A stretch of 64,000 nucleotides of DNA from positions 806,001 to 870,000 of the forward strand of contig NZ_CP062938.1 of NCBI RefSeq assembly GCF_014898155.1, read 5' to 3'. Source of the DNA: Bifidobacterium eulemuris (GTDB lineage: Bacteria; Actinomycetota; Actinomycetes; Actinomycetales; Bifidobacteriaceae). The number at the start of each line of letters is the position of its first letter. Within the stretch, counting starts at the first letter, position 1. A program made the translations under genes and the position numbers. Below are positions 1 through 9,695 of the stretch, in pieces. Under the pieces are notes generated by a model. It was given only the letters and a program-made list of their open reading frames with translations. It ran no database searches and was not told where the DNA came from.

Positions 1-660
1 GGATTCCACATCGTTGGCGAAATCGATATGCGCGTCCTCGGTGGTGATCTTATGCGCGTATTCCACGCCCTCATCCGGCTGAGGCGTGAATACGGCGGTT
101 CCCTCCCCCACGGCGGCCAGCGCTTCCACGTACATCGGCGCGCCGTCGGCCGCCAGACGGTCGAGCAGTTCGCCGGAGGTCTCGCGTCCGGTGAGCTCCA
201 CACTCATCGAAGCGATGACAGGACCGTCGTCCAAGCCTTCGCCGACTTTGAACACGTCGGCGCCGCAGGTGGCGTCGCCCGCCCAGATGGCACGCTGCAC
301 GGGGGCCGCGCCGCGCCACTTGGGCAGATTCGAGAAGTGCAGGTTGTACCAACCGAGCGGCACCGCGTCGAGCACCGGTCGGGGCAGGATGTTGCCGTAG
401 GCGATCACGGCCGCGATGTCCGCGTTCAACGCGCGCAAGGCCTCGAGGAATTCGTCGCTGCGGGGCTTGAGGTCGATTACCGGCACGCCGAGTTCGAGCG
501 CCGCGGCTTTGACCGGGCTGGGCATGAGCTTGCGGCCGCGCCCGGTGGGGGCGTCGGGGCGGGTGATCACGCCGACCACTTCGAAACGCGGGTCGGCGGC
601 GAAGGCCTTCAGGGACGGCACCGCCACGTCGGGCGTGCCGGCGAACACCAGTCTGAGCAT
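1..660 (-). CDS. fmt: Methionyl-tRNA formyltransferase, 3' part cut by window edge
   Basis: Formylates the amino group of initiator Met-tRNA in the cytoplasm, preparing it for translation start. The visible 220 codons begin [13 protein letters not shown], the usual N-terminal Rossmann start of the family. They include the [11 protein letters not shown] segment with the conserved RGAAP, which belongs to the formyl-folate binding region, and GVMAYGN-like [10 protein letters not shown]. The ATG at 660 follows an AAGGAGAAT ribosome site. The C-terminal tRNA-binding domain lies beyond base 1. The next gene upstream, a HAD hydrolase, ends only 8 bases away, so the two are probably cotranscribed after priA. 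Identification is firm; completeness cannot be judged. Confidence 0.93.
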   Translation of the reverse strand, partial: MLRLVFAGTPDVAVPSLKAFAADPRFEVVGVITRPDAPTGRGRKLMPSPVKAAALELGVPVIDLKPRSDEFLEALRALNADIAAVIAYGNILPRPVLDAVPLGWYNLHFSNLPKWRGAAPVQRAIWAGDATCGADVFKVGEGLDDGPVIASMSVELTGRETSGELLDRLAADGAPMYVEALAAVGEGTAVFTPQPDEGVEYAHKITTEDAHIDFANDVES

Positions 661-668
661 AATTCTCC

Positions 669-1373
669 TTACCGCACCGCGGGAATGCCTACGCCTGTGG
701 CGATCAGCAGTTCGCGCAGCTTCACCGGGTCCTGGAAGCGCACGCCGCGGATGCCGGCCTCGTTCGCGCCCACGATGTTCATCGCCTTGTCATCGATGAA
801 CACGGCCCCTTCGGCCGTGATGCCGAACTCCTGCAAGGCGCGCTCGTAGATGTCCTTATGCGGCTTGCGCATGCCGACGAAGCCGGAGACGATTTTGCCG
901 TCGAGCTCGCGCAGGATGTCGCACTGCTCCTCGGCCACGGAGAACAGTTCCTTCTCCCAGTTGCTCAAACCCCACACGCGCACTCCGGCGGCTTTCAGAT
1001 CGTTGACGAGCACGCGAGCGCCCGGCACGATGCCGGTCAGGGAGTCGCGGAAGTTCGCGATGTAGTATTCGAGGATGTCGGCCCACTTGTCGCCATGCGT
1101 GCGGCGCATCCACTCGATGCCCTCGGTGGTCGTCATGCCGCCGTCCATCATGTCGTTGCCGTCGTAGAAGCCGGAGATGTCGTTGTCGAGGAACTGGTCG
1201 ATGGTCTCCTGGCTGTAGCGGGGCACCAGCACGGCCGCCGGATCCCAGTAGATCAGCACATTGCCGAAGTCGAAGATCACGTCGGTGACGGGCTTGCCGG
1301 CGTTCGCCGCGGCCTCGCCATCCTCCACCATCACGTCATAGTCCATATCCGGCTCGCCGGGCCATCCCTTCAT
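669..1373 (-). CDS. HAD-superfamily hydrolase
   Basis: A 234-residue haloacid-dehalogenase-type phosphatase of unknown substrate. HAD motif I is present in variant form as [14 protein letters not shown] near residue 28 (Asp-x-Phe-Gly-Asn rather than DxDGT), as in the YihX-like subgroup. Motif II is GLSNW, motif III the Lys of [10 protein letters not shown], and motif [12 protein letters not shown] chose the ATG at 1373 because it follows AGGAGG with a six-base spacer; an open frame continues upstream but without a ribosome site. It lies between priA and fmt on the same strand. Family is secure, role is not. Confidence 0.85.
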   Translation of the reverse strand: MKGWPGEPDMDYDVMVEDGEAAANAGKPVTDVIFDFGNVLIYWDPAAVLVPRYSQETIDQFLDNDISGFYDGNDMMDGGMTTTEGIEWMRRTHGDKWADILEYYIANFRDSLTGIVPGARVLVNDLKAAGVRVWGLSNWEKELFSVAEEQCDILRELDGKIVSGFVGMRKPHKDIYERALQEFGITAEGAVFIDDKAMNIVGANEAGIRGVRFQDPVKLRELLIATGVGIPAVR

Positions 1374-1514
1374 GGTTTCCTCCTCAGTCGCACGGGCATA
1401 TATCCGCAACCATCGTCCCATGCCAAGAGGACGATTCGCAGGATGATTCGCGAGGGGCCGATTCGCAGAATCGATCCGTACAGCTGATTCACGCAACCGA
1501 TTCGCGCAACCGGC

Positions 1515-3785
1515 TCAGATCAGATCCTTGGGGTCGATCTGGAAGCGCAGCTCGCCGGGCTTGCGGGCGGCCACATGGCGGGCGACCTGCAGATGCAGCC
1601 GCCGGGCGAGTTCCCCGCGACGCGACCGCGGCACCAGCACCACCGCTTTGACGCGGTCGGCGGTGACCTCCAGCTCGCGCGCGTCCACCGTGCGCGGCGG
1701 CGGAATCGGCACCGGACCGAGCACGGCCGGCAGTTCCCTGCCGTCGGGGGCAGTGCATACGGCCATATCGCCGCCGTCCATCGCGCCGATGCTGAGCAGC
1801 AGCGAACGCACCGCATCGCGCTGCCCCCACACGCAGGCGGCGGTGACCACGGGCGGCAGTCCGATCTCGCCACGCTCCTCAACGTCTTTGGCGGCGAGCA
1901 GCGCGGAATTCCACATCATCATCGACTGCGCGATGGCGGGATCCGTCTCGCCGAGGATCAGTACCTGGCCGCCGCGCGAACGTGGCGCGCACGTGGCGGC
2001 CACGCGCATCCACGCGGTCAACGTGTCCACGCGCGCGTCCATGCCGGGCGAATACAGGCTGGTCCACGCGTCGAGAATCGCGACCGCGCTGTACTCGTGC
2101 CCGGCCGCGCCCTGCTCGTCGGTGACGGGGTTCACGCGCGGTTCGGCGCCGGGCGTGGCGATCACGATCATCCGTTGCGCGGTGATCTCGTGGATCACGC
2201 CTTTGGGCTGGCTGGGGCTGGAGAGCAGCATCGGCACGCCGCGGAACAGTTTGCGCAGCTCGTCCGCGGTGCCGGCCGCGCCCACGCGCACCACGCGCAG
2301 GCGTTCGCCTTTGCATCCCGGGCAGACCCAGTTCACCGCCGCCGCGCCGCACCAACGGCATCGGGGGGTGCGGTTGCCGGCCACCGTCGCCAAAGGGCCC
2401 GAACAGCGACGGCATCGCGCCTGACGATGGCATGCGGCGCAGCTCAACGCCTCGCTCACGCCGTCGGAGGGGATGGAGAACAGTACGGGGCCACTGTCGA
2501 GCGCCTGCCGGATGTTGTTCACAGCGGTGTGCGGCACGCGCGCGCCGATGGAGGGATCCGCCAGTCGGGCCAGTTCGTCGCGGTTGAGCCAACGCACCCA
2601 TGGCATGCGTTCCCGGGTCACCGTGGGCAGCGCGTGGATCGCCGTGGCAGGGCCGCCGGTGGCGGTGGCCGCGCCGATGCCTTCGACCTCCGCGTGGCTG
2701 ATGGAGCTGCGCGCGTTGGCGATGGCGACGAACACGCCGCCGTGGCGTTCGGCGCGCAGACGCAGCACGCCGCGGGCCTGGGCGTAGGGCATCATGCCGT
2801 CGGCCTGCTGGTAGGCGACGTCGTCGACGATGGCGAACAGGGCTGGGCCGTCGACCGGCGCGTACATGGCGGCGCGCGTGCCGATCACGCAGCGCACCTG
2901 TCCGATGGCGGTGGCGAAATAGGCGCGGTATCGGTCGGCGGGGGCGGTGGACGCGGTCAGCACCGCCACGTCGCCACGCCACGCGCCCATCCCCCGTTCC
3001 GACCGCTCGTCGTCCGCATGCGCGCCGTCCCCCACCCCCGCGGCGGGACCGAAAGGACGCAAGCCGAGTTCCCGCAGGGCGAGCATCACATCGCCCACCT
3101 CGCGCATGGTGGGCAGCACCACCACCGCGCCATGCCCGGCCAAATACGACTGCGCGATCATCCAGGCGACGCAGCGCGCCTGCTCCCCCATGCCGGGCAG
3201 CGAATCGAAGACGAACGGACGGAAACCCGTTCCCGCAAGCGCGTCGCGCAACATGTTCCACTGGCCGTATGAGGCCTCCAGCATCTCGCCGCGGCGTTGT
3301 ACGGCCTGGGACAGAATCGGGGAAGGCCTGCGATTGAAGGACGCGGCCAGACGCTGTTCGCGTTCGATTTTGACCACGCGCGGCGGCACCGCCAGACGCA
3401 GAATATTGGCCCGCGTGCCGCCGTACGCTTCGGCGATGGCGGTGATGTCGTCACGCATCGAGGCGGGCACCAGCACGTCGCCGCCGAGCACGCGTTCAAG
3501 ATAGCGCAGGGAGGACCTCGGCGTGTCACTTGTAGCGCTTCTGTCCCAAATCACGCCGTTGACGCGCTGGCCGCCGAAACGCACGCGCACCAACGCGCCG
3601 GGCACGGCCGTGTCCGAGTCTTTTTCGTCGATGAGATAGTCGAAGGTCTGCCCCAGATGCATGGCCTGCACGTCGAGCACCACATGGGCGACGGGGTCGT
3701 GCGCCGCCGGCGTGTGCTCCGCGGGCGCGCGGCGGCGCTTGCGCGGGGCCAGCCCGTCAAGCGCCAACTGCTCGGCGTCGCTCAT
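1515..3785 (-). CDS. priA: Primosomal protein N' (PriA), helicase-inactive actinobacterial type
   Basis: A 756-residue PriA homologue, expected to act in replication restart at stalled forks. The zinc-binding region is clear: CAACH, CRRC, CRWC and CPGC pairs lie about two thirds along the chain. The ATP-binding loop is not: the position expected for GxxGxGKT reads SLPGMGEQ, with no Lys-Thr, so ATP-driven unwinding is unlikely. This loss is a known trait of actinobacterial PriA. Of two nearby ATGs, 3785 has GGAGG at an eight-base spacing while 3791 is too close, so 3785 is preferred. It heads a minus-strand run with the HAD gene and fmt. Confidence 0.88.
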   Translation of the reverse strand: MSDAEQLALDGLAPRKRRRAPAEHTPAAHDPVAHVVLDVQAMHLGQTFDYLIDEKDSDTAVPGALVRVRFGGQRVNGVIWDRSATSDTPRSSLRYLERVLGGDVLVPASMRDDITAIAEAYGGTRANILRLAVPPRVVKIEREQRLAASFNRRPSPILSQAVQRRGEMLEASYGQWNMLRDALAGTGFRPFVFDSLPGMGEQARCVAWMIAQSYLAGHGAVVVLPTMREVGDVMLALRELGLRPFGPAAGVGDGAHADDERSERGMGAWRGDVAVLTASTAPADRYRAYFATAIGQVRCVIGTRAAMYAPVDGPALFAIVDDVAYQQADGMMPYAQARGVLRLRAERHGGVFVAIANARSSISHAEVEGIGAATATGGPATAIHALPTVTRERMPWVRWLNRDELARLADPSIGARVPHTAVNNIRQALDSGPVLFSIPSDGVSEALSCAACHRQARCRRCSGPLATVAGNRTPRCRWCGAAAVNWVCPGCKGERLRVVRVGAAGTADELRKLFRGVPMLLSSPSQPKGVIHEITAQRMIVIATPGAEPRVNPVTDEQGAAGHEYSAVAILDAWTSLYSPGMDARVDTLTAWMRVAATCAPRSRGGQVLILGETDPAIAQSMMMWNSALLAAKDVEERGEIGLPPVVTAACVWGQRDAVRSLLLSIGAMDGGDMAVCTAPDGRELPAVLGPVPIPPPRTVDARELEVTADRVKAVVLVPRSRRGELARRLHLQVARHVAARKPGELRFQIDPKDLI

Positions 3786-3920
3786 ACTCATGCCCTCCAC
3801 TGTAACGCGCGCGCATCGCCAATCACGCACGCATGGCGATCAGCCGGCGCGTTGCACACGCGTATTCGATGTTCCGCCCGCGAAACCATGCGAATTCATA
3901 CCGACTTTCATACGCTCTCA

Positions 3921-3961
3921 TGGCATCGCCCCACCCGAGATGCTCGGATGGGGCGATGCCA
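3921..3961 (-). terminator. Strong hairpin after metK
   Basis: A 13-bp perfect stem (TGGCATCGCCCCA with its complement) encloses a second small stem, CCGAG/CTCGG. It sits 25 bases beyond the metK stop codon and before priA. There is no long T run, so it may act as a bidirectional or weak terminator. Confidence 0.6.
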
Positions 3962-3985
3962 CGGTGCGCCGGTGGGGTTACTCCG

Positions 3986-5197
3986 CTAGCGCACTGCGGC
4001 TTTGAGCTCCTCGACCTTGTTGACGCGCTCCCACGGGAATTCCACGTCGGTGCGGCCGAAGTGGCCGTAGGCGGCGGTGCGTTCGTAGATCGGGCGCTTC
4101 AGGTCGAGCTCGTCGATGATCGCGGCGGGGCGCAGGTCGAACACCGCCCGCACGGCGGCGGCGATCTGGTCGCGGCTCACGCCGATCTCGGTGCCGAAGG
4201 TCTCCACGTTCACGCTCACCGGGTCGGCCACGCCGATCGCGTAGGCGACCTGCACCTCGACGCGGTGCGCAAGCCCGGCCGCCACAATGTTCTTCGCCAC
4301 CCAACGGGTCGCATAGGCGGCGGAACGGTCCACCTTGCTCGGATCCTTGCCGGAGAACGCGCCGCCTCCGTGGTGCGCGGCACCACCATACGTGTCGACG
4401 ATGATCTTGCGGCCGGTCAGTCCCGCGTCGGCGGCCGGCCCGCCCAGCACGAAGGAGCCGGTGGGGTTCACCAGCTGGCGGTAGGAGCCGTGCTCCACGC
4501 CGGCATCCAACGCCTCGTCAAGCACCGGATCGATCACATGCTGCTTCAGCTGGGATTCAAGCCATTCGTGGGTGGCTTCGGGGTCATGTTGGGTGGAGAT
4601 GAGCACCGTGTCCACGCGGCGGGGCGTGTTGTTCTCGTCGTATTCGATGGTGACCTGCGTTTTGCCGTCGGGGCGCAGATGCGGCACCGTGCCGTCATGA
4701 CGCACCTGGGCCAGACGATAGGACAGTTTATGCGCCAGATAGATCGGCAGCGGCATCAGCGTATCGGTCTCGTCGGTCGCGTAGCCGAACATCACGCCCT
4801 GGTCGCCGGCACCCTGCGCCTCGTAACGCTCCTCGCGAGAGGCGGCGGATTCACGCTCGCCGCTCAGACGGGCCACGCCTTGGTTGATTTCGGCGCTCTG
4901 CTCGCTGATGGCCACAAGCACGCCGCAGGAGTCCGCGTCCAAGCCGATGGCGGAGCTGGTGTAGCCGATGCGGCGCAGCACCTCGCGCACCTTGGCCTGC
5001 ACGTCCACATAGCCTTCGGAGGTCACCTCACCGAACACAAGGAAGGTGCCGGTCGCCGCGGAGGTCTCCACCGCGACGTGGGATTGCGGATCCTGTCGCA
5101 GCAGGTCGTCGAGGATCGCGTCGGAGATCTGGTCGCAGACCTTGTCGGGGTGGCCTTCGGTCACCGATTCGGCGCTGATCAGTCGTGGTTCGCTCAT
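3986..5197 (-). CDS. metK: S-adenosylmethionine synthase
   Basis: Makes S-adenosylmethionine from methionine and ATP; a 403-residue cytoplasmic enzyme of normal family length. The N-terminal signature [17 protein letters not shown] carries the conserved His and Asp for ATP and metal. The hexapeptide GAGDQG and the [22 protein letters not shown] segment, with its phosphate-binding Lys residues, are intact. The ATG at 5197 is followed directly by [11 protein letters not shown]. It is preceded by the rpoZ terminator, so it probably has its own promoter in the 60 bases between. Confidence 0.97.
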   Translation of the reverse strand: MSEPRLISAESVTEGHPDKVCDQISDAILDDLLRQDPQSHVAVETSAATGTFLVFGEVTSEGYVDVQAKVREVLRRIGYTSSAIGLDADSCGVLVAISEQSAEINQGVARLSGERESAASREERYEAQGAGDQGVMFGYATDETDTLMPLPIYLAHKLSYRLAQVRHDGTVPHLRPDGKTQVTIEYDENNTPRRVDTVLISTQHDPEATHEWLESQLKQHVIDPVLDEALDAGVEHGSYRQLVNPTGSFVLGGPAADAGLTGRKIIVDTYGGAAHHGGGAFSGKDPSKVDRSAAYATRWVAKNIVAAGLAHRVEVQVAYAIGVADPVSVNVETFGTEIGVSRDQIAAAVRAVFDLRPAAIIDELDLKRPIYERTAAYGHFGRTDVEFPWERVNKVEELKAAVR

Positions 5198-5260
5198 CTT
5201 GGGTCCTTATGTCTCGGGTGATTGCGCCAACATGCGACGGTTCGCCGGGCGTCATATGAA

Positions 5261-5297
5261 AAGGCTCGTGCCAGCCTTGGAGGTTGGCGCGAGCCTT
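5261..5297 (-). terminator. Terminator between rpoZ and metK
   Basis: A 16-bp stem (AAGGCTCGTGCCAGCC pairing with GGTTGGCGCGAGCCTT, with G-U pairs) is followed on the minus strand by four T residues. It lies after rpoZ and before metK and would separate the two units. Confidence 0.7.
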
Positions 5298-5421
5298 CAG
5301 GTTTGTTCGCTCCAGATTCCACGTCTCGTTGTACCCGATATCGGGCCGGTTGGCAATGGCGCACACCGGCCGATGCTATTGGTTGTTCCGATAGCCGGTT
5401 ATCAGGCGGAGACGACGGGCG

Positions 5422-5706
5422 TCAGTTGCCTTCGGACAGATCGTCCTCGCCGAGGGTCTCCTCCAGCAGGCCTTCGTCGATCTCGCGGAACGCGATGGAC
5501 AGCGGCTTCTCCTGGTTCTGGTATTCGACCAGCGGGCCGACGTTCTGCAGCAGGCCTTCGTTGAGCTGGGTGAAGTAGGAGTTGATCTGGCGGGCGCGCT
5601 TCGCGGCGAAAATCGCCAGCGCGTACTTGGAGTCGGCATGCTCCATAAGATCGTCGATGGGCGGGTTCGCAAGTCCGGTGGGGGTAGGCGCGGTGCCAAA
5701 AGCCAT
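5422..5706 (-). CDS. rpoZ: RNA polymerase omega subunit
   Basis: A 94-residue protein that helps assemble RNA polymerase by folding around the beta-prime C-terminus. The omega core is visible: [28 protein letters not shown], followed by an acidic C-terminus. The start at 5706 ([12 protein letters not shown]) follows GGAGAATAACACC; the open frame extends 33 codons further upstream but with implausible sequence and no ribosome site. Confidence 0.9.
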   Translation of the reverse strand: MAFGTAPTPTGLANPPIDDLMEHADSKYALAIFAAKRARQINSYFTQLNEGLLQNVGPLVEYQNQEKPLSIAFREIDEGLLEETLGEDDLSEGN

Positions 5707-5812
5707 GGTGTTATTCTCCAAACAATAGGGAATCCATCTAATCCGAAGCAAGTATAGACGCGAGGGCCGACGCCGCGCAATATACGGCCATCCCGCACAT
5801 GACAAGCAGTCG

Positions 5813-5942
5813 GGATCCCTCGACTGCGCTCGGGATGACGAATAGCCACCCGCCCCTCGGCCCCGCTCGGGACGACGGAGAGGAACGCACCCTTCTCGTC
5901 ATCCCGAGCGGAGCGCGAAGCGCGGAGTCGAGGGATCTCACA
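5813..5942. repeat. Dispersed inverted repeat element, copy 1 (in the 5707-6020 gap)
   Basis: The left arm carries GGGATCCCTCGACTGCG followed by CTCGGGATGACG. The right arm carries CGTCATCCCGAGCGG and AGTCGAGGGATCTCA, so the two arms pair imperfectly around a roughly 55-base centre. The same design recurs at 26591-26694. The remaining bases of the 314-bp gap between rpoZ and ilvD show no gene. Confidence 0.7.
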
Positions 5943-6020
5943 TGGCGCGCAATACGCCCCGTCCCGCCATACGAATCGCGGGGAGGATTCGTGTCCCGCT
6001 GAGGCGATTGAATAGAGGGT

Positions 6021-7880
6021 ATGGAAATGCGATCTGCAAAAATCATGAATGGCCGCGTATTCGCGGGTGCCCGCTCCCTCTACCGCGCCGCCGGCGTCGA
6101 CGGCAAGGACTTCGGCAAGCCGATCATCGCCATTGCCAACTCCTTCGACGAGTTCCTTCCCGGACATGTGCATCTGAACAAGGTGGGCCGCCTGGTCGCC
6201 GAGGCCGTCAAGGCCGCCGGCGGCATCCCGCGCGAGTTCAACACCATGGCCGTGGACGACGGCATCGCCATGGGTCACACCGGCATGCTGTACTCGCTGC
6301 CCAGCCGCGACATCATCGCCGACACCGTCGAATACCAGGTGAACGCGCACTGCGCCGACGCGCTTATCTGCATCCCGAACTGCGATAAGGTCGTGCCGGG
6401 CATGCTGATGGCCGCGCTGCGCCTGAACATCCCCACCGTGTTCGTCTCCGGCGGCCCGATGGAGGCCGGCACCACTGTGCTTTCCGACGGCACGGTCAAG
6501 AAGAACACCGATCTGATTGACGTGATGTACGCCACCGCCGACGATTCCATCTCCGACGAGGACCTGCTCGCCTATGAGAAGAGCGTGTGCCCGACCTGCG
6601 GCTCCTGCGCCGGCATGTTCACCGCGAATTCGATGAACTGCCTGACCGAGGCGATCGGTCTGGCGCTGCCGGGCAACGGCACGATCCTCGCCTCGCACGC
6701 CTATCGCAAGCGCTTGTTCGAGGACGCGGCCAAGCAGGTGGTCGATATCGCCAACCGCTACTATCACGAGGACGACGAGTCGGTGCTGCCGCGTTCCATC
6801 GCCACCAAGGAGGCGTTCGAGAACGCGATGACCATGGACGTGGCCATGGGCGGCTCCTCCAACACCGTGCTGCACATCCTTGCGATGGCGCAGTCCGCCG
6901 ACGTGGATTTCACGCTCGACGACATCGAACGCATCTCGCACACCGTGCCCTGCATCTGCAAGGCCAGCCCCTCCGGCCAGTGGGAGATCTCCGACGTGCA
7001 CCGTGCCGGCGGCATCACCGGCATTCTCGGCGAGCTCGACCGCGCCGGCAAGCTGCACCGCAACGTCAGCTCGATCGATTACCCGACCTTGGAGGCGAAG
7101 CTCGCCGACTGGGACATCATGCGCGACACCTGCACCGACAAGGCCAAGGACCTCTACCGCGCCGCGCCGGGCCACATCATCTCCCCCGATCCGTGGACGC
7201 ACGAGACCCTGTTCGACGAGCTGGACTACGACCGCGAGAACGGCGCCATCCACGACATCGAGCATCCGGCCGTCACCGAGGGCGGTCTGGCCGTGCTGCG
7301 CGGCAACCTCGCCCCCGACGGCTGCGTGGTGAAAACCGCCGGCGTGCCCAAGGAGATCTGGACGTTCCGCGGGCCGGCGCTGGTCGTCGAATCGCAGGAG
7401 CAGGCCATCGAAGTCATTCTCAACGACACCCTGAAGCCCGGCATGGCGCTGATCATCCGCTACGAGGGCCCCAAGGGCGGCCCGGGCATGCAGGAGATGC
7501 TGTATCCGACCTCGTTCGTCAAGGGCAAGGGCATCGGCAAGGAGGTGGCCCTGCTCACCGACGGCCGCTACTCCGGCGGTTCCTCCGGCCTATCCATCGG
7601 CCATATCGCCCCCGAAGCCGCGAACAAGGGCCCGATCGCGCTGGTGCGCAACGGCGACATCATCAACATCGACATTCCGAACCGCAAGGTGGATGTGGAG
7701 TTGAGCGATGAGGAGCTCGCCCAGCGTCGCGCTGAACTGGAGGCCGGCGACGGATACCGCGCGCATCGCGACCGTCAGGTGAGCCAGGCGCTCAAGGCCT
7801 ACGCGGCCTTCGCCCGCTCCGCCGACAAGGGTGCCACCCGCGACCCCGAACTGATCAACCGTCTTTCGGGCCTCGCATAA
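6021..7880 (+). CDS. ilvD: Dihydroxy-acid dehydratase
   Basis: Dehydrates 2,3-dihydroxy acids to 2-keto acids in valine, leucine and isoleucine synthesis, using an iron-sulfur cluster. The 619 residues match family length. Cluster and metal ligands are visible in [10 protein letters not shown] and [22 protein letters not shown], and the C-terminal [20 protein letters not shown] active-site region is intact. ATG 6021 is very close to its AGAGGG site; ATG 6027 ([10 protein letters not shown]) is a reasonable alternative start. It stands alone on plus between divergent rpoZ and a degenerate repeat. Confidence 0.96.
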   Translation: MEMRSAKIMNGRVFAGARSLYRAAGVDGKDFGKPIIAIANSFDEFLPGHVHLNKVGRLVAEAVKAAGGIPREFNTMAVDDGIAMGHTGMLYSLPSRDIIADTVEYQVNAHCADALICIPNCDKVVPGMLMAALRLNIPTVFVSGGPMEAGTTVLSDGTVKKNTDLIDVMYATADDSISDEDLLAYEKSVCPTCGSCAGMFTANSMNCLTEAIGLALPGNGTILASHAYRKRLFEDAAKQVVDIANRYYHEDDESVLPRSIATKEAFENAMTMDVAMGGSSNTVLHILAMAQSADVDFTLDDIERISHTVPCICKASPSGQWEISDVHRAGGITGILGELDRAGKLHRNVSSIDYPTLEAKLADWDIMRDTCTDKAKDLYRAAPGHIISPDPWTHETLFDELDYDRENGAIHDIEHPAVTEGGLAVLRGNLAPDGCVVKTAGVPKEIWTFRGPALVVESQEQAIEVILNDTLKPGMALIIRYEGPKGGPGMQEMLYPTSFVKGKGIGKEVALLTDGRYSGGSSGLSIGHIAPEAANKGPIALVRNGDIINIDIPNRKVDVELSDEELAQRRAELEAGDGYRAHRDRQVSQALKAYAAFARSADKGATRDPELINRLSGLA

Positions 7881-7908
7881 GCTGGTACAATGAGATTCGT
7901 CCTTCCAA

Positions 7909-8016
7909 GTCTGGTATGGGTCTGATTTATAGATCTGATATAGGCCTGCATGGATCTGATATAGATCTGACATAGGTCTGGAATAGGCTTGGGCATAGGT
8001 CTGGGTATAGGCCTGG
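7909..8016. repeat. Degenerate 11-12 bp tandem repeat after ilvD
   Basis: About nine to ten copies of a unit close to GGTCTGATATA follow one another, for example GGTCTGATTTATA, GATCTGATATA, GGCCTGCATG and GGTCTGGAATA. The array ends just before a strong hairpin. The flanking bases 7881-7908 and 8055-8140 show no gene. Confidence 0.7.
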
Positions 8017-8022
8017 ACGTAT

Positions 8023-8054
8023 AGAAGAGCCTCGCCATCGCGCGAGGCTCTTCT
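8023..8054. terminator. Hairpin terminator after ilvD
   Basis: A perfect 13-bp stem, AGAAGAGCCTCGC with its complement, and a six-base loop. It follows the tandem repeat and precedes the amidotransferase gene. The short T-rich tail suits ilvD transcription. Confidence 0.7.
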
Positions 8055-8156
8055 GTTATGTCCGCAGACGAACCTGCGCCGTAACAGCAAGCGCATAAAC
8101 TGATGCGAAACCTATAGAGGTTGCAACACCCCCGTCTGAAAAGAGGTGAGCTTCCA

Positions 8157-8954
8157 TTGCGCTCTGTGCGACAGTCGAAACGGCCCCTGCCGATTGTGGG
8201 CGTGGCTCCATTGTGGGATGACCGATTGGACAGTTTGTGGATGCTGCCCGGATATTTTGACGGCGTTATCGAAGCGGGTGGCACTCCGGTGATGCTGCCG
8301 TTGACCGATGACGGCGAACGCGTCGAACAGCTGGCGGATATGTGCGATGCGATTCTGTTCACCGGAGGCCATGACGTCGATCCCGCCCTGTATGGCGCGG
8401 CTCCGGGGCCGCATACCACAGAGTTATGCCCCGCCCGCGACCGCATGGAAACGCTGCTGCTGCGGGCGGCGCTCGAACGGGATAAGCCGGTGCTGGGCAT
8501 CTGCCGCGGCATCCAATTCCTCAACGCCGCGTTGGGCGGCACGCTGTGGCAGGATCTGCCTTCCGAACGCTCCTGCGAAATCGAGCATCACGGCAAACCG
8601 CCTTATGATCGCCCCGTGCACACGGTGCAGGTCGTTCCGGATTCGCCTTTGGCCAGCGTTCTTTGGAAGGAGCGGGATTCCGAACGGCAGCAGGACGAGC
8701 AGAGCGAGTGCGGTCCGTTCGATGAATTCCATCCGGCACCCTACACCTTGGCCGTGAACAGCTACCATCATCAGGGCATCGACAGGCTCGCGCCGTCGCT
8801 CGCCGCCATGGCCCACGCTCCGGACGGACTCGTCGAAGCAGTGTATATGCCGGGGAAGCAGTTCGTTTGGGCGGTCCAATGGCATCCAGAGTTCTCACAT
8901 CGGGTCGACGCCAACGCCCGCGCGATCTTCTCCGCGTTCGTCGCAAGCTGCTGA
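8157..8954 (+). CDS. Class I glutamine amidotransferase-like hydrolase (peptidase C26 / PuuD type)
   Basis: A 265-residue member of the gamma-glutamyl-gamma-aminobutyrate hydrolase family, expected to cleave gamma-glutamyl amides. The nucleophile elbow is VLGICRG with its Cys near residue 109. The second and third triad residues are in VQWHPE near the C-terminus, and FTGGHDVDP matches the family. No ATG lies near the N-terminus; TTG at 8157 follows AAGAGGTGAG at good spacing, while a TTG at 8121 has none. The gene is monocistronic. Confidence 0.85.
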   Translation: MRSVRQSKRPLPIVGVAPLWDDRLDSLWMLPGYFDGVIEAGGTPVMLPLTDDGERVEQLADMCDAILFTGGHDVDPALYGAAPGPHTTELCPARDRMETLLLRAALERDKPVLGICRGIQFLNAALGGTLWQDLPSERSCEIEHHGKPPYDRPVHTVQVVPDSPLASVLWKERDSERQQDEQSECGPFDEFHPAPYTLAVNSYHHQGIDRLAPSLAAMAHAPDGLVEAVYMPGKQFVWAVQWHPEFSHRVDANARAIFSAFVASC

Positions 8955-9028
8955 ACCGCGTGCGTCACCTGCTTGTGCGACGCCCATTCGTGGTGCGCTA
9001 CCTCGTGGCGCGACGCCTATTCGTGCGG

Positions 9029-9661
9029 TTATTCGCGCGGAATGCCGTATTCGTCGGCGATGACGTTCCATAAATCGGCGGCGGCCTTATCGACGGTCTC
9101 GTTGACGATGACGATGTCGAATTCCGGTTCGGCGGCGAGCTCCACCTTGGCGGTCTCCAAACGCTTGGCCTGCTGCTCCGGCGTTTCGGTGCCGCGTCCG
9201 ATCAGACGGCGCTTGAGCTCCTCGAAACTCGGCGGAGCGATGAACACGGTCACCACATCCAATCCAAGTTCGGCGGCACGTTCGCGCACACGTCGCGCGC
9301 CTTGCAGGTCGATTTCCAGAATCGTGGGCACGCCGGAGGCCAGATGCTCCTCGACAGGCCCGAGCGGAGTGCCATAATGCGCCATGCCATGCACCACCGC
9401 GGTTTCCAGGAATTCCCCCGCCGCTTCCTTGGCGACGAACTCGTCTTCGGTCATGAAGTGATAGTTCACGCCATCCACCTCGCCTGGACGGGGTTCGCGT
9501 GTGGTCGCGGACACCGACATCCAAATCTCAGGATGATCCTCGCGCAGTTTCGCCTCGACCGTGCCCTTGCCCACCGCGGTAGGGCCTGACAGCACGATTA
9601 GACGACCACCGGCATGGGAAAGACCGGCGATGTCGGACAGAGACTGGTTGTCGTTACGCAT
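9029..9661 (-). CDS. gmk: Guanylate kinase
   Basis: Phosphorylates GMP to GDP with ATP. The P-loop is SGPTAVGKGTV near residue 25, followed by the GMP-binding SVSATTREPRPGEVDGVNYHF segment (split here by motif) and a lid region; 210 residues is normal. It closes the carA-carB-pyrF-gmk run, 34 bases after the PyrF-family gene. Linking purine and pyrimidine nucleotide genes in one unit fits bifidobacterial gene order. Confidence 0.95.
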   Translation of the reverse strand: MRNDNQSLSDIAGLSHAGGRLIVLSGPTAVGKGTVEAKLREDHPEIWMSVSATTREPRPGEVDGVNYHFMTEDEFVAKEAAGEFLETAVVHGMAHYGTPLGPVEEHLASGVPTILEIDLQGARRVRERAAELGLDVVTVFIAPPSFEELKRRLIGRGTETPEQQAKRLETAKVELAAEPEFDIVIVNETVDKAAADLWNVIADEYGIPRE

Positions 9662-9695
9662 GATGGCACCTTATGACGGAGAAATAAATGTTCAA

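Noticed and set aside
5198..5260. SAM riboswitch before metK
   Set aside because: The short leader shows no recognisable SAM riboswitch core; the only structure is the rpoZ terminator.
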